NCBI GenBank assembly: GCA_051649305.1
Contig: JBOFGV010000071.1
Coordinates: 1-17,878, forward strand
Source: JADCCX01 sp051649305
GTDB lineage: Bacteria; Pseudomonadota; Alphaproteobacteria; Rhizobiales; Beijerinckiaceae
Direction of reading: 5' to 3'
Length of the DNA: 17,878 nt
Part shown: positions 1 to 7,086 of the stretch, in pieces
Position numbering within the stretch: position 1 is the first letter of the stretch
Layout of the letters: each line of letters begins with the position of its first letter
The notes under the pieces: model-generated
Told to the model about the DNA's origin: nothing
Databases searched by the model: none
What the model saw: only the letters and a program-made list of their open reading frames with translations
Made by a program: the position numbers and the translations under genes

Positions 1-763
1 CGGCTATTTCCCTGTAGGTGAAGCGGCTGTCCGCCTTCACCTTTTCCGCTGTCGCCCTGAACCCTGGGTTGGGATTATCCCGGCACTTGATGTACGTCAG
101 TTTGACAAGGGCTTCAAACGGATCAGAAGGCACGGTCTCGGTGAAGCTTCGCGCAGCCTGAGGTGCCATGCGTGGCTCCGACCATGCAATCAACGCCGCA
201 TCGGTCATGCCCCATCGCTCGCCCCACGACGCTGGGGGAGGAACTGGAACAAGACCGTCACTCGCCGCAAGCTTTTCGAATTCGGCTTTGACTGGCGGTG
301 GCACAAAGGTTGCGAGACCTTCTCCGCTTCGAGGTACGAACGCATCCAGATAAACAGCGTGCGCAATGCGTCCTGTCTTTTTGGCCAGAACACCGGATAG
401 AACGCATCCCGCATACGAATGACCAATCAGGACAACGTCTCTCAGGTCTTCCATCTCCAGGTGAGTGACGATGTCCTGAACATGCGCTCCCAATCCGCTG
501 AGTTGTGGGGGAACGTTTCGCCGCTCGCCAAGGCCTGACAAGGTCGGCGCGCTGACAGAATGCCCAGCCTCCCGCAGAAGGGGACTCGCAAGTCGCCAGG
601 CCCAGGCGCCGTGCCAGGCACCGTGGATAAGAACGATGTGCTTTTTTGCAGAAGCTTGCGTCTGGGCCGCGACCGGGCCAGCCAGTAATCCTAATGCTGC
701 TGTGCCTCCCACGCCAAACTTAAGAGCGTCACGCCTGCTTGCTGATGCGATGGAACCCGTCAT
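1..763 (-). CDS. Tat-exported alpha/beta hydrolase (3' end outside window)
   Basis: An open frame runs from ATG at 763 to the window edge (254 codons, no stop), so the C-terminus is missing. The N-terminus has a twin-arginine signal (SRRDALKF at residues 9-16, then a Gly/Ala/Leu-rich stretch to about residue 33), implying folded export to the periplasm. The mature part opens with HIVLIHGAWHGAWAW (residues 42-56), typical of the esterase/haloperoxidase-like alpha/beta hydrolases, and carries the nucleophile elbow GHSYAG with Ser116. The catalytic His should lie beyond the window. Substrate unknown; EstC-like and plant methylesterase-like enzymes share this layout. A GGGAG sequence lies 10 bases before the ATG. 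It follows the sulfatase by 39 bases on the same strand, so it is probably the last visible gene of a cmk-sulfatase-hydrolase transcript. Confidence 0.85.
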   Translation of the reverse strand, partial: MTGSIASASRRDALKFGVGGTAALGLLAGPVAAQTQASAKKHIVLIHGAWHGAWAWRLASPLLREAGHSVSAPTLSGLGERRNVPPQLSGLGAHVQDIVTHLEMEDLRDVVLIGHSYAGCVLSGVLAKKTGRIAHAVYLDAFVPRSGEGLATFVPPPVKAEFEKLAASDGLVPVPPPASWGERWGMTDAALIAWSEPRMAPQAARSFTETVPSDPFEALVKLTYIKCRDNPNPGFRATAEKVKADSRFTYREIA

Positions 764-802
764 GTTATGTCAACTCCCTATGTTTTGGCTGTTCGTCGCC
801 AT

Positions 803-2260
803 TCAAAGACGTTTTGTTTCAGGCGGAGGTGTGCCTCCCGACACGGCACGCCCCATATTCATCACAGCATCGAACCCACCCAGCCGTTCGATCAGCGCGG
901 CTTGATCTGCTTTCGCCCGTGTATCGGTTGCATCCGGATCGCAGCGCCGACGAAGTTCAGCCTGCAGCATTTGAACAACGGTTGCAAATTGTGGGTCTTG
1001 TGCAAGGTTCTTCGTTTCTTCTGGATCGCTGGCGAGATCGAAGAGTTCCGGCTCATGCCGAACATAGTGATGATATTTCCAGCGCCTGTTGCGCAGCATG
1101 TATGCGGCGGTGTTTGAGCCGACCGCATGGTACTCGCTGAACACAAAGCGGTCAGCATTCTCTGGCTCGGCTGCGACATCAAACAGCGAGCGCCCTTCTG
1201 CATGTGGCAGGCTTTCTTTCGCATCGACACCGAGGCTATCGAGGATCGTTACCGAGAGGTCGAGCAGACTGACCGGCGTTGCGCAGGTTCCCTGCGGCAC
1301 ATCTGGTCCTGCGATGATCAAGGGCACGTCGACAGATTCGCGATAGAGATTCGACTTGCCCCACTGCCCACGGGCACCCAGGTTGTCACCATGGTCAGAG
1401 GCGTAGATGACCCTCGTTGTTCTGCCGAGGCCAGCCTCATCGAGAGCCCCCACCAACCGGCCAACATTGTGATCAAGCCAGGATGTGAGTCCGTAGTAGG
1501 CGGCCATGGCCGTCCGGCGCTCGTCGTCATCCTTGAGCGTCGCTTCGTGGCTCCAGAAATCCTCATGCTCTTGCAACCATGGATGAAGTTTGTAACCCGT
1601 ATCCGGACGTAGCTTCGGTTCTGGCATGGATTGCGTCGGATAGAGGTCAAAGAATTCCGGAGGGGCGACAAGCGGGAAATGCGGCGCAACAAGACCAACA
1701 TAGAGACACCATGGTTTAGCGCTTTTGCGGCCTCTCCCGTTGATCCAGTCAATCGCAAGATCTGTGACGGCCTGATCGTAGCGCGTGTAGTCGGACTCGC
1801 CACTGCCGATATGCTCTCCAAGCATGCGCTTTGACGTCGGGCGCTGCTCAGGCAGTGGATCGCGGATTGACGCCCACACCATGCCAACACCCTTGTAGAG
1901 ATGCATCGGAATGTGTTCGACATCAAAGCCGGTTGGCAGATTTTCCTTCTGATAATGCAGCTTGCCAATAGACTCGACGGGAATGGCGGCTTCCTGCAGG
2001 GCATGGCCCCATCCGCGGATGCGCCCATCATAAGCAATGGAATTGTCCCAATAGCCAGTGCGGTGGATGGGTTGGCCAGTCGCGAAGGCTGCGCGCGCTG
2101 GCACGCATATTGGGCTGGGAGTCACGGCATTCGTGAAGCGAAGGCCCTGCCTGGCAAGGCGATCGAGGTTAGGGGTCTGAACAAACGGATGCCCGGCACA
2201 GCCAAGAGCCCGCGCCTGATGCTCGTCGGACAGAATAACGAGTGTGTTGGCGGGTTTCAT
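803..2260 (-). CDS. Sulfatase family hydrolase (formylglycine type)
   Basis: A 485-residue type I sulfatase of the alkaline-phosphatase superfamily. Visible motifs in order: metal-site SDEH (residues 11-14), the Cys-type formylglycine core CVPAR (52-56, Cys52 being the residue converted to formylglycine), SIGKLHY (98-104) with the expected active-site Lys and His, APHFP (192-196), ASDHGDNLG (287-295) and GKSNLYRES (301-309). Length and motif order match choline-sulfatase or phosphonate-monoesterase-like sulfatases, but the substrate cannot be read from sequence. No signal peptide is visible, so a cytoplasmic enzyme is likely. It would need a formylglycine-generating enzyme, which is not in this window. 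Its ATG overlaps the cmk stop (ATGA), indicating translational coupling. Aryl sulfates, choline sulfate or phosphonate esters are all possible substrates. Confidence 0.93.
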   Translation of the reverse strand: MKPANTLVILSDEHQARALGCAGHPFVQTPNLDRLARQGLRFTNAVTPSPICVPARAAFATGQPIHRTGYWDNSIAYDGRIRGWGHALQEAAIPVESIGKLHYQKENLPTGFDVEHIPMHLYKGVGMVWASIRDPLPEQRPTSKRMLGEHIGSGESDYTRYDQAVTDLAIDWINGRGRKSAKPWCLYVGLVAPHFPLVAPPEFFDLYPTQSMPEPKLRPDTGYKLHPWLQEHEDFWSHEATLKDDDERRTAMAAYYGLTSWLDHNVGRLVGALDEAGLGRTTRVIYASDHGDNLGARGQWGKSNLYRESVDVPLIIAGPDVPQGTCATPVSLLDLSVTILDSLGVDAKESLPHAEGRSLFDVAAEPENADRFVFSEYHAVGSNTAAYMLRNRRWKYHHYVRHEPELFDLASDPEETKNLAQDPQFATVVQMLQAELRRRCDPDATDTRAKADQAALIERLGGFDAVMNMGRAVSGGTPPPETKRL

Positions 2261-2904
2261 TGATCTCCAGCCTCGAAAGCGTCTTTAGAAGCCGCGATTT
2301 CCCGTTTTTCGACGATATCAAGCGCCGCTCGCAACACGCCGTCCTTATCGAGGTTGGATGTGTCGAGCACCACAGCATCCGCCGCCCGTATCATGTTGGG
2401 GGCATCGCGGGCATCGCGGGCCTGCAGGTCATGCAGCAGCTGTGCCTCGCTGGCAGCGGGATCTGTTTTAATGAGTTCAAGATAGCGGCGGTTGGCCCTC
2501 ACTTCGGGAGACGCCGTGATCCAGATCTTCACATCGGCATCAGGTGCAATCACGGTGCCGATATCGCGCCCGTCCAGCACAGCGCCGCCATCCTGATGGG
2601 CAAAATCTACCTGAAACTGTTTGAGTGCCGCGCGCACCGCAGGCACAACGGCCACAACCGAGGCTGCCTTGCCTGCATCGCCCGAGCGCAGGCGTTCATC
2701 CACCAGCCAGTCGATGCTGAGCTGGCTGGCGACGGTACCGGCAGCAACCCCATCCTGCATATCCAGCCCGCGATCCACCATCTGCTGGCCAACGGCGCGG
2801 TAAAGCAGGCCGGTATCGAGGTGCGGAAGCCTGAGATGCGCCGCGATGCGCTTGGCAAGGGTGCCTTTGCCGGAGGCGGCTGGCCCATCAATGGCTATAA
2901 TCAT
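2257..2904 (-). CDS. cmk: Cytidylate kinase
   Basis: Phosphorylates CMP/dCMP to the diphosphate with ATP in pyrimidine nucleotide salvage; cytosolic. With the start at 2904 the product is 215 residues, normal for bacterial Cmk, and opens MIIAIDGPAASGKGT, which contains the P-loop. LDTGLLYRAVG and DGRDIGTVIAPDADVKIWIT are the family's CMP-binding and core motifs. An in-frame start 15 codons upstream would place non-conserved residues before the P-loop. The ATG at 2904 has AAGGG 6 bases upstream and is preferred. In many alphaproteobacteria cmk sits between aroA and rpsA; here neither is next to it. Upstream is a divergent FYDLN_acid gene and downstream a sulfatase, so the usual cluster has been rearranged. 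Confidence 0.95.
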   Translation of the reverse strand: MIIAIDGPAASGKGTLAKRIAAHLRLPHLDTGLLYRAVGQQMVDRGLDMQDGVAAGTVASQLSIDWLVDERLRSGDAGKAASVVAVVPAVRAALKQFQVDFAHQDGGAVLDGRDIGTVIAPDADVKIWITASPEVRANRRYLELIKTDPAASEAQLLHDLQARDARDAPNMIRAADAVVLDTSNLDKDGVLRAALDIVEKREIAASKDAFEAGDQ

Positions 2905-3019
2905 GCTTTTCCCTTGATGCGGCGAGGCAATAACAGGTGCGAACAGCACCGGCTTACCACCAGATGCGCCTGTTTCAAGCCCTCACAACTCTTTTTGCAA
3001 TGGACAAGGCTATTGAAGG

Positions 3020-3050
3020 TTGACAGCAACAGGCATTGCATCTTAGGCGA
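3020..3050 (+). promoter_or_regulatory. Possible promoter of the FYDLN_acid gene
   Basis: A consensus-like -35 hexamer TTGACA lies at 3020-3025. The -10 candidates 17-18 bases later (TTAGGC / TAGGCG) are poor. It lies in the 192-base divergent gap between cmk and the FYDLN_acid gene, where promoters for both directions are expected. Only the -35 is convincing. Confidence 0.3.
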
Positions 3051-3096
3051 ACCATCTTATCTCACACCTTTCTCGACGTAATACCAGGAGAGCCCC

Positions 3097-3498
3097 TTGG
3101 CCAAACCTGAGCTTGGAACCAAACGCGTTTGCCCCACCACGGGCCGCAAGTTTTATGATCTGAACAACGATCCGGTTGTTTCGCCCTATTCCGGCGAATC
3201 CTGGCCGCGTGCTTCTTTCGAGCCGTTGCTGAAGGGGCCTGCCGCGCGCGCAGCCAACAACGATGATGACGAGGATGATGATACAGGCATCGATCCTGCA
3301 GCAGCATCGGCTGAATTCGTGCCGCTGGAAGATGTGGAGGCAGATGCTGCCAAGGATGTTGTCACCGATGATATCGAAATCGATGACGAGATTGCAGCTG
3401 GCGATGATGATGACACCTTCCTGGAGCAGGAAGAAGAAGGCGACGATGATGTTGCCGGTCTCATCGACGGTGAAATCGAAGGCGACGAAGAGACCTGA
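3097..3498 (+). CDS. FYDLN_acid / TIGR02300 family protein, TTG start
   Basis: A 133-residue protein with a short conserved head and a very acidic tail. The head has RVCPTTGRKFYDLNNDPVVS (10-29), containing the FYDLN signature at 19-23, a remnant-like zinc-ribbon start (CPTTG rather than CxxC), and YSGESW (31-36). From about residue 56 on the chain is dominated by Asp and Glu with few basic residues, so it is probably disordered. The function of this alphaproteobacterial family is not known. The start is TTG at 3097, chosen because AGGAG at 3086-3090 stands 6 bases upstream and the family begins MAKPELGTKR. The gene lies upstream of tRNA-Ala and divergent from cmk; this neighbourhood, usually with aroA, is familiar from rhizobial genomes. 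Confidence 0.92.
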   Translation: MAKPELGTKRVCPTTGRKFYDLNNDPVVSPYSGESWPRASFEPLLKGPAARAANNDDDEDDDTGIDPAAASAEFVPLEDVEADAAKDVVTDDIEIDDEIAAGDDDDTFLEQEEEGDDDVAGLIDGEIEGDEET

Positions 3499-3630
3499 TC
3501 GCCTAGCGCGACATATTTTCGTCATTTACAGGGTTGCCTCAGGCGGCAGCATGTGACAAACGACACGCGAACGACTTCACAGCCGTTCGTTTCTATCCGG
3601 TGGAATGTTACCCAGAACCGGAACCCGCGT

Positions 3631-3706
<76 letters not shown>

Positions 3707-3799
3707 ATTCCTCAAATTCCCCAAGGGATTTCAGGTATCTTCGCAATATCAGACACTTACGCCCTGCCACTTGGACACATCCGTGGTATACAAAAGGGC

Positions 3800-4048
3800 A
3801 TGAAGAAGGTGGCTGACGAACAGTTCCTTCTGAAACGCGGTGACAACTGGTCGTATTAACGGCAGGTGCCGACAGACCTTATCCCTAAACTGAAGCGAAA
3901 GTTCATCAAGACGTTCCTCGTCACCTCCGACGTCAAGAAAACGTGTGTCTTAACGAGAGTGCTCAGCTCACAGCTATGTGTTTTTCAGGAAACACCTTCC
4001 ACACGTCAGGCTCTCGGGCACCACTCTCAGCCGCTATATTCGAGATAG
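3800..4048 (+). pseudogene. Tyrosine recombinase (integrase) N-terminal remnant
   Basis: From ATG at 3800 (AAAGGG just upstream) the frame reads MKKVADEQFLLKRGDNWSY, then an in-frame TAA at 3857-3859, then RQVPTDLIPKLKRKFIKTFL and VTSDVKKTCVLTRV, ending at a stop at 4046. The pattern of a 'LLKRGxxW' strand, a 'RxVPxDL' element, and a 'K(x)L.TSD' turn is the usual N-terminal arm-binding start of alphaproteobacterial phage-type integrases. Without the TAA the two halves are one continuous frame. Similarity fades after about 3965, and the core-binding and catalytic domains (R, HxxR, Y) are absent, so most of the gene is deleted. Its place just after a tRNA 3' end and in the same direction is classic for integrated elements. 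The assignment rests on pattern recognition of a short segment. Confidence 0.6.
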
Positions 4049-4193
4049 CGAGCTGTTCGTCGGGAATGCTGTGGGGCGATTTTGCAGAGTGCCCGCTATG
4101 CGCCCGTAAATTACATGTTCAATAACAATGGCATTTACACCGCTTCCACCGAAAAGTGACATTGCGCATCAAGTATCCAAACCAGACTTCTCT
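4049..4193. other. Non-coding remainder between integrase remnant and SARP regulator
   Basis: With the integrase remnant this makes up the long gap after tRNA-Ala. I see no convincing gene, tRNA, repeat or clear T-tailed hairpin here. It may hold further eroded element sequence. Confidence 0.4.
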
Positions 4194-5819
4194 CTATTCC
4201 ACCTCAACCTGTTCAAGGGAGGAACGATCTATCAGGTTGGCGCTGTGAAGCAAAGATGCCGGATAGTTGCGGTCTTCGATCAGACGACGGATTGAAAAAT
4301 CGGGTTCAAGCTCTGTGAGTTTTTTGGCACTTCTGGCGCTTTTCTCGATCGACCCATTGCGCGCATGAAGAGCAATCAAATACCGCAACGGGGGCCGAAA
4401 ATGCGGCGCGAGCGCATGAGCTGACATCCCATTGGCCAAGGCTTCATCGGTGCGCCCCAAAACCGCTGCCGTCAACGATACCTGAATATCAGTCATGTGC
4501 TTCAGCCACGTCTGACTAGCAAGGCCCTGCGCTCTCAATGCAGCATCGTATGCTTCATCATGTTGCTGAAGATACATGAAGGCATTGGAAAGCGCGAACC
4601 ATCCAATTGGATTGGCATGGTTGACTGCAATGCTTTGCCGAGCCAGCAGCAGGCTGAGTTCGTGATCCTGTTCAAGGACACCTTGCACCCGAGCAGCGAA
4701 TGCCAGCACATTTGAGTTTTGCGGCTCTTTTTCAAGTGCGATAGCAATGTCGTATCGCGCCCTGTCTCTTATTGCATCCAAGTCGCCGCCCTGGCGCTCC
4801 GTCTTTTGAATCAGTGCGAGTTGCGCACGCCAGGCGTGGTACAAACCTCGGGGATGAATCGAGATAGCACGGTCAAGAAAGTCACTTGCAGCTTCAATCT
4901 CACTCTTTCGCATGGAGAACATGCGTCTCATGGCTGTTGCAGCAAGGACTGAAGCGACATGTTGCTCGCTTGGAAGCAGGACAAGAGGTTCGGTTGCAAC
5001 AATGTTCCAGACGGACTGAATGATGCTCTGCGAGAAGGAAAGGCAGCCCGTTATGTCGTCATAGAATGTGTCGTTGGAAATCGGGTTCGAAAGCCTTGAC
5101 CAGAAGGTTCTCAATGTGGCGAATTCCTCGATAGTCGCTTTCAGGCTGAGCATCCCTTGGCCCATGTCGAACGTTCGGATATCAACAACAAGTGTCGGCA
5201 CCTGTGGCAGGAAACTTTTGTTGGTTGAATCAGTGTGGATGACGGCAAGATGATGCAGCTCACTGAGGGAGCGGCCAATGAACTCGCGCATGAAAAGCAA
5301 GATATTCTGGTTGCTGCCTTGATCTGGCAATGTCGTTTGCAGAAGAATGACAACCTGCTGAGGGGCAGTGACTGGCTTGCGTCCTGTCTCGCCTGGAATT
5401 GTATCGACTGCGCCATTGTTTGTGCGCCGGGCGCGCATGTCCCTGACCCACGCGTCAAACTTCGAATCCAGAGATCCGATACCTTCCAGGAAATCTTGCC
5501 CTGCACTGGCACCATCCACAGCTACTTCGCCCGGCTCGAGCATCACCATCGACCGGCTGGTTTTCAGCACAACACTGCATTCGCAAAGCGCCCGCCTGAT
5601 TTCCAGCAGGGCCTGACGAAGACTGCCAGCCGCCTGTGCGGGGGCACGCGTGCTCCAGAGTTGCTGCTGAAGCCAAAGCCGTGAACGTCGCATCCGGGGT
5701 GCCGTGGCCAGCAGCGCCAGCAGCGCACAGGCCTTCCCACTGGACGGAGTGAGGTCGCGCCCATCCTTCGCAAGCACGGTAAACTGCCCCAGCAGCACCA
5801 GCGTTACACGGTAATTCAT
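4194..5819 (-). CDS. SARP-like transcriptional regulator with C-terminal TPR-type region
   Basis: A 541-residue one-protein regulator. Residues about 5-95 form a winged-helix DNA-binding domain of the SARP/OmpR kind (VTLVLLGQFTVLAKDG, then ALLALLATAP and SLRQALLEIRRAL), followed by the characteristic QDFLEGIGSLDSKFDAWVRD. A middle segment (PQQVVILLQTTLPD...) resembles the TolB/FlgO-like sensor part seen in similar proteins. The C-terminal half is helical with TPR-like units (for example NPIGWFALSNAFMYLQQHDEAYDAA). No transmembrane segment or signal peptide is seen, so it is cytosolic. The ATG at 5819 is chosen; a TTG 7 codons upstream is possible and neither has a strong ribosome site. It stands divergent from the PAP2-peptidase-KAS-methyltransferase genes and is the obvious candidate regulator of them. 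The ligand or signal is unknown. Confidence 0.82.
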   Translation of the reverse strand: MNYRVTLVLLGQFTVLAKDGRDLTPSSGKACALLALLATAPRMRRSRLWLQQQLWSTRAPAQAAGSLRQALLEIRRALCECSVVLKTSRSMVMLEPGEVAVDGASAGQDFLEGIGSLDSKFDAWVRDMRARRTNNGAVDTIPGETGRKPVTAPQQVVILLQTTLPDQGSNQNILLFMREFIGRSLSELHHLAVIHTDSTNKSFLPQVPTLVVDIRTFDMGQGMLSLKATIEEFATLRTFWSRLSNPISNDTFYDDITGCLSFSQSIIQSVWNIVATEPLVLLPSEQHVASVLAATAMRRMFSMRKSEIEAASDFLDRAISIHPRGLYHAWRAQLALIQKTERQGGDLDAIRDRARYDIAIALEKEPQNSNVLAFAARVQGVLEQDHELSLLLARQSIAVNHANPIGWFALSNAFMYLQQHDEAYDAALRAQGLASQTWLKHMTDIQVSLTAAVLGRTDEALANGMSAHALAPHFRPPLRYLIALHARNGSIEKSARSAKKLTELEPDFSIRRLIEDRNYPASLLHSANLIDRSSLEQVEVE

Positions 5820-5872
5820 CCAGCGAAGGCCCCAGCCCAAGTCCCAGTATCAGCAGACCGATGGATGTTCAG

Positions 5873-5969
5873 CAAAAGTAAGAGGATGTTTTGCTCTTTT
5901 GCCGGACCATTCTTTTGGAGCAAACAAAGCCGATAGAGCACGTTTCGTCAATGTATCGTCAAAAGAATG
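5873..5969. promoter_or_regulatory. Divergent control region with repeated TTTTG/CAAAA motifs
   Basis: In the gap between the SARP regulator and the PAP2 gene, TTTTG occurs at 5889-5893, 5897-5901 and 5913-5917 (steps of 8 and 16), with inverted CAAAA at 5873-5877 and 5960-5964. A perfect 10-base inverted repeat, CATTCTTTTG (5908-5917) and CAAAAGAATG (5960-5969), is included. Such clustering suggests operator sites, possibly for the SARP protein. A weak -35-like TTGACC lies at 5979-5984. SARPs usually use direct repeats spaced near 11 or 22 bases, so the fit is imperfect. Confidence 0.35.
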
Positions 5970-6042
5970 CTCGCGCTCTTGACCAAAAAGCCTGCCACCC
6001 CCCTAATCCGGGACTAGTCGGGTGCTATTGGGGAGCGCAAAG

Positions 6043-7083
6043 ATGACAAGATTTGGTATTCGTTCAGCGGGTGATTCAGCTGGAGATTCCGCTGGTGATT
6101 CAGCCGGGGACTCGGCGGGAGACGGTGGTTCGGGAGCACTCAGCAGCGGCAGCATTGCGCATGCGATGACCCTGACACAGGATGGCATTGTTTCAAATTG
6201 GAAACCTGCCCCCAAAAATCCCAAATGGGACCAGCCTAAGAATCTTGACTATCTCTTCGAGGAGAGGCGCATCAACATTCTGGTTGGTGCCATGGCCAGC
6301 CGTTTTTCTGTCAGCCCGCAAATGAGCGGCAGTAAAATTTCAGGTGCCGTTGTCTCTGCAGATGGCAAGGCCATGTTTACAGTGGAGCACCCGAATACCA
6401 AATGCATCCTTGAACAGTTCCCGTATATCCGCAGCTACGCTGAATTGCGGATGGACCGGAACGCCGAGATCGTTGCGCAGGTTTCCGAACTCCTGGTTTT
6501 CTTTAACGGACTTGCACAGCTGACAACGCCTGGTCGCAGGCATACGGCAGCCTTGCTTCGGGCTGTGCATGCGCTCTGCATCGTGATCGAAATGCAGGTG
6601 AAGCATTTCTGCTTTACACCCCGGCCTGTCGAGTTCCAGCCAGAGGTTATGCCGGTTATCCAGACTCCGGACCATTCCAGCTTTCCTTCCGGTCACGCCA
6701 CTGAAGCCTTCGCGATTGCGACAGTGCTTCACCGGTTGATGGCAAAAGAGAGCGCCCATACTGGTATTGCAGACTGGGCGATGCCATTTCGGCTGGCACA
6801 CAGGATCGCAGTCAACCGCACGATTGCAGGCGTCCATCTTCCAGTGGATTCCATGGCTGGCGCGCAGCTTGGCTGCGCCATCGGGGATGCCCTGCACAGC
6901 TTTGTGTCTGGCGGCAAGCTGCCAACGGTGCATTTCGATACGAATAAATTCACAGGTGACTTCGAGATCAAGAAATTGATGGCTGCGATCAAGGATCCAC
7001 AAGGCACCAAGGCACCGGCGTCAACTGACCTTCTGAAGACGCTCTGGGATGCGGCGGATGCTGAATGGAAGACAAAGGTCTGA
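6043..7083 (+). CDS. PAP2 superfamily / vanadium haloperoxidase-like protein
   Basis: A 346-residue protein with all three motifs of the PAP2 acid phosphatase / vanadium haloperoxidase fold: K-x6-RP (KHFCFTPRP, Lys187 and Arg194), PSGH (SFPSGHATEAFA, Ser216-Gly217-His218) and R-x5-H-x3-D (RTIAGVHLPVD, Arg259 and His265). These bind phosphate or vanadate. The TPDHSSFPSGHAT context and the lack of evident transmembrane helices look more like soluble haloperoxidase-type members than membrane lipid phosphatases, but halide versus phosphatase activity cannot be decided. The ATG at 6043 is preferred over the GTG at 6022 because GGGGAG stands 7 bases upstream. The N-terminus holds five SAGD repeats. 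The stop is 3 bases before the peptidase start, so the two are translationally coupled. No signal peptide is seen. Confidence 0.85.
   Translation: MTRFGIRSAGDSAGDSAGDSAGDSAGDGGSGALSSGSIAHAMTLTQDGIVSNWKPAPKNPKWDQPKNLDYLFEERRINILVGAMASRFSVSPQMSGSKISGAVVSADGKAMFTVEHPNTKCILEQFPYIRSYAELRMDRNAEIVAQVSELLVFFNGLAQLTTPGRRHTAALLRAVHALCIVIEMQVKHFCFTPRPVEFQPEVMPVIQTPDHSSFPSGHATEAFAIATVLHRLMAKESAHTGIADWAMPFRLAHRIAVNRTIAGVHLPVDSMAGAQLGCAIGDALHSFVSGGKLPTVHFDTNKFTGDFEIKKLMAAIKDPQGTKAPASTDLLKTLWDAADAEWKTKV
6064..6123 (+). repeat. Five in-frame 12-base units, each encoding SAGD
   Basis: Units at 6064, 6076, 6088, 6100 and 6112 all encode Ser-Ala-Gly-Asp near the N-terminus of the PAP2-like protein. No two units are identical at the nucleotide level, and every difference is silent. 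Conserved peptide with drifted codons suggests an old expansion kept at the protein level rather than a recent slippage product. Confidence 0.9.
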
Positions 7084-7086
7084 GCC

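Noticed and set aside
2402..2421. Direct repeat GCATCGCGG in cmk
   Set aside because: It encodes the doubled Arg-Asp-Ala of normal Cmk sequence (ARDARDAP) and needs no other explanation.
2242..3081. A 279-codon open frame on the plus strand
   Set aside because: It covers cmk in antisense and also its upstream gap. The cmk P-loop and CMP-binding motifs are on the other strand.
6064..6123. Short tandem repeat as a possible CRISPR-like array
   Set aside because: Units are 12 bases, adjacent, without spacers, and in frame inside a gene, so this is a protein repeat.
6340..7002. A 220-codon open frame on the minus strand
   Set aside because: It is antisense to the PAP2-like gene, which has all three motifs. 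It has no likely ribosome site or family features.
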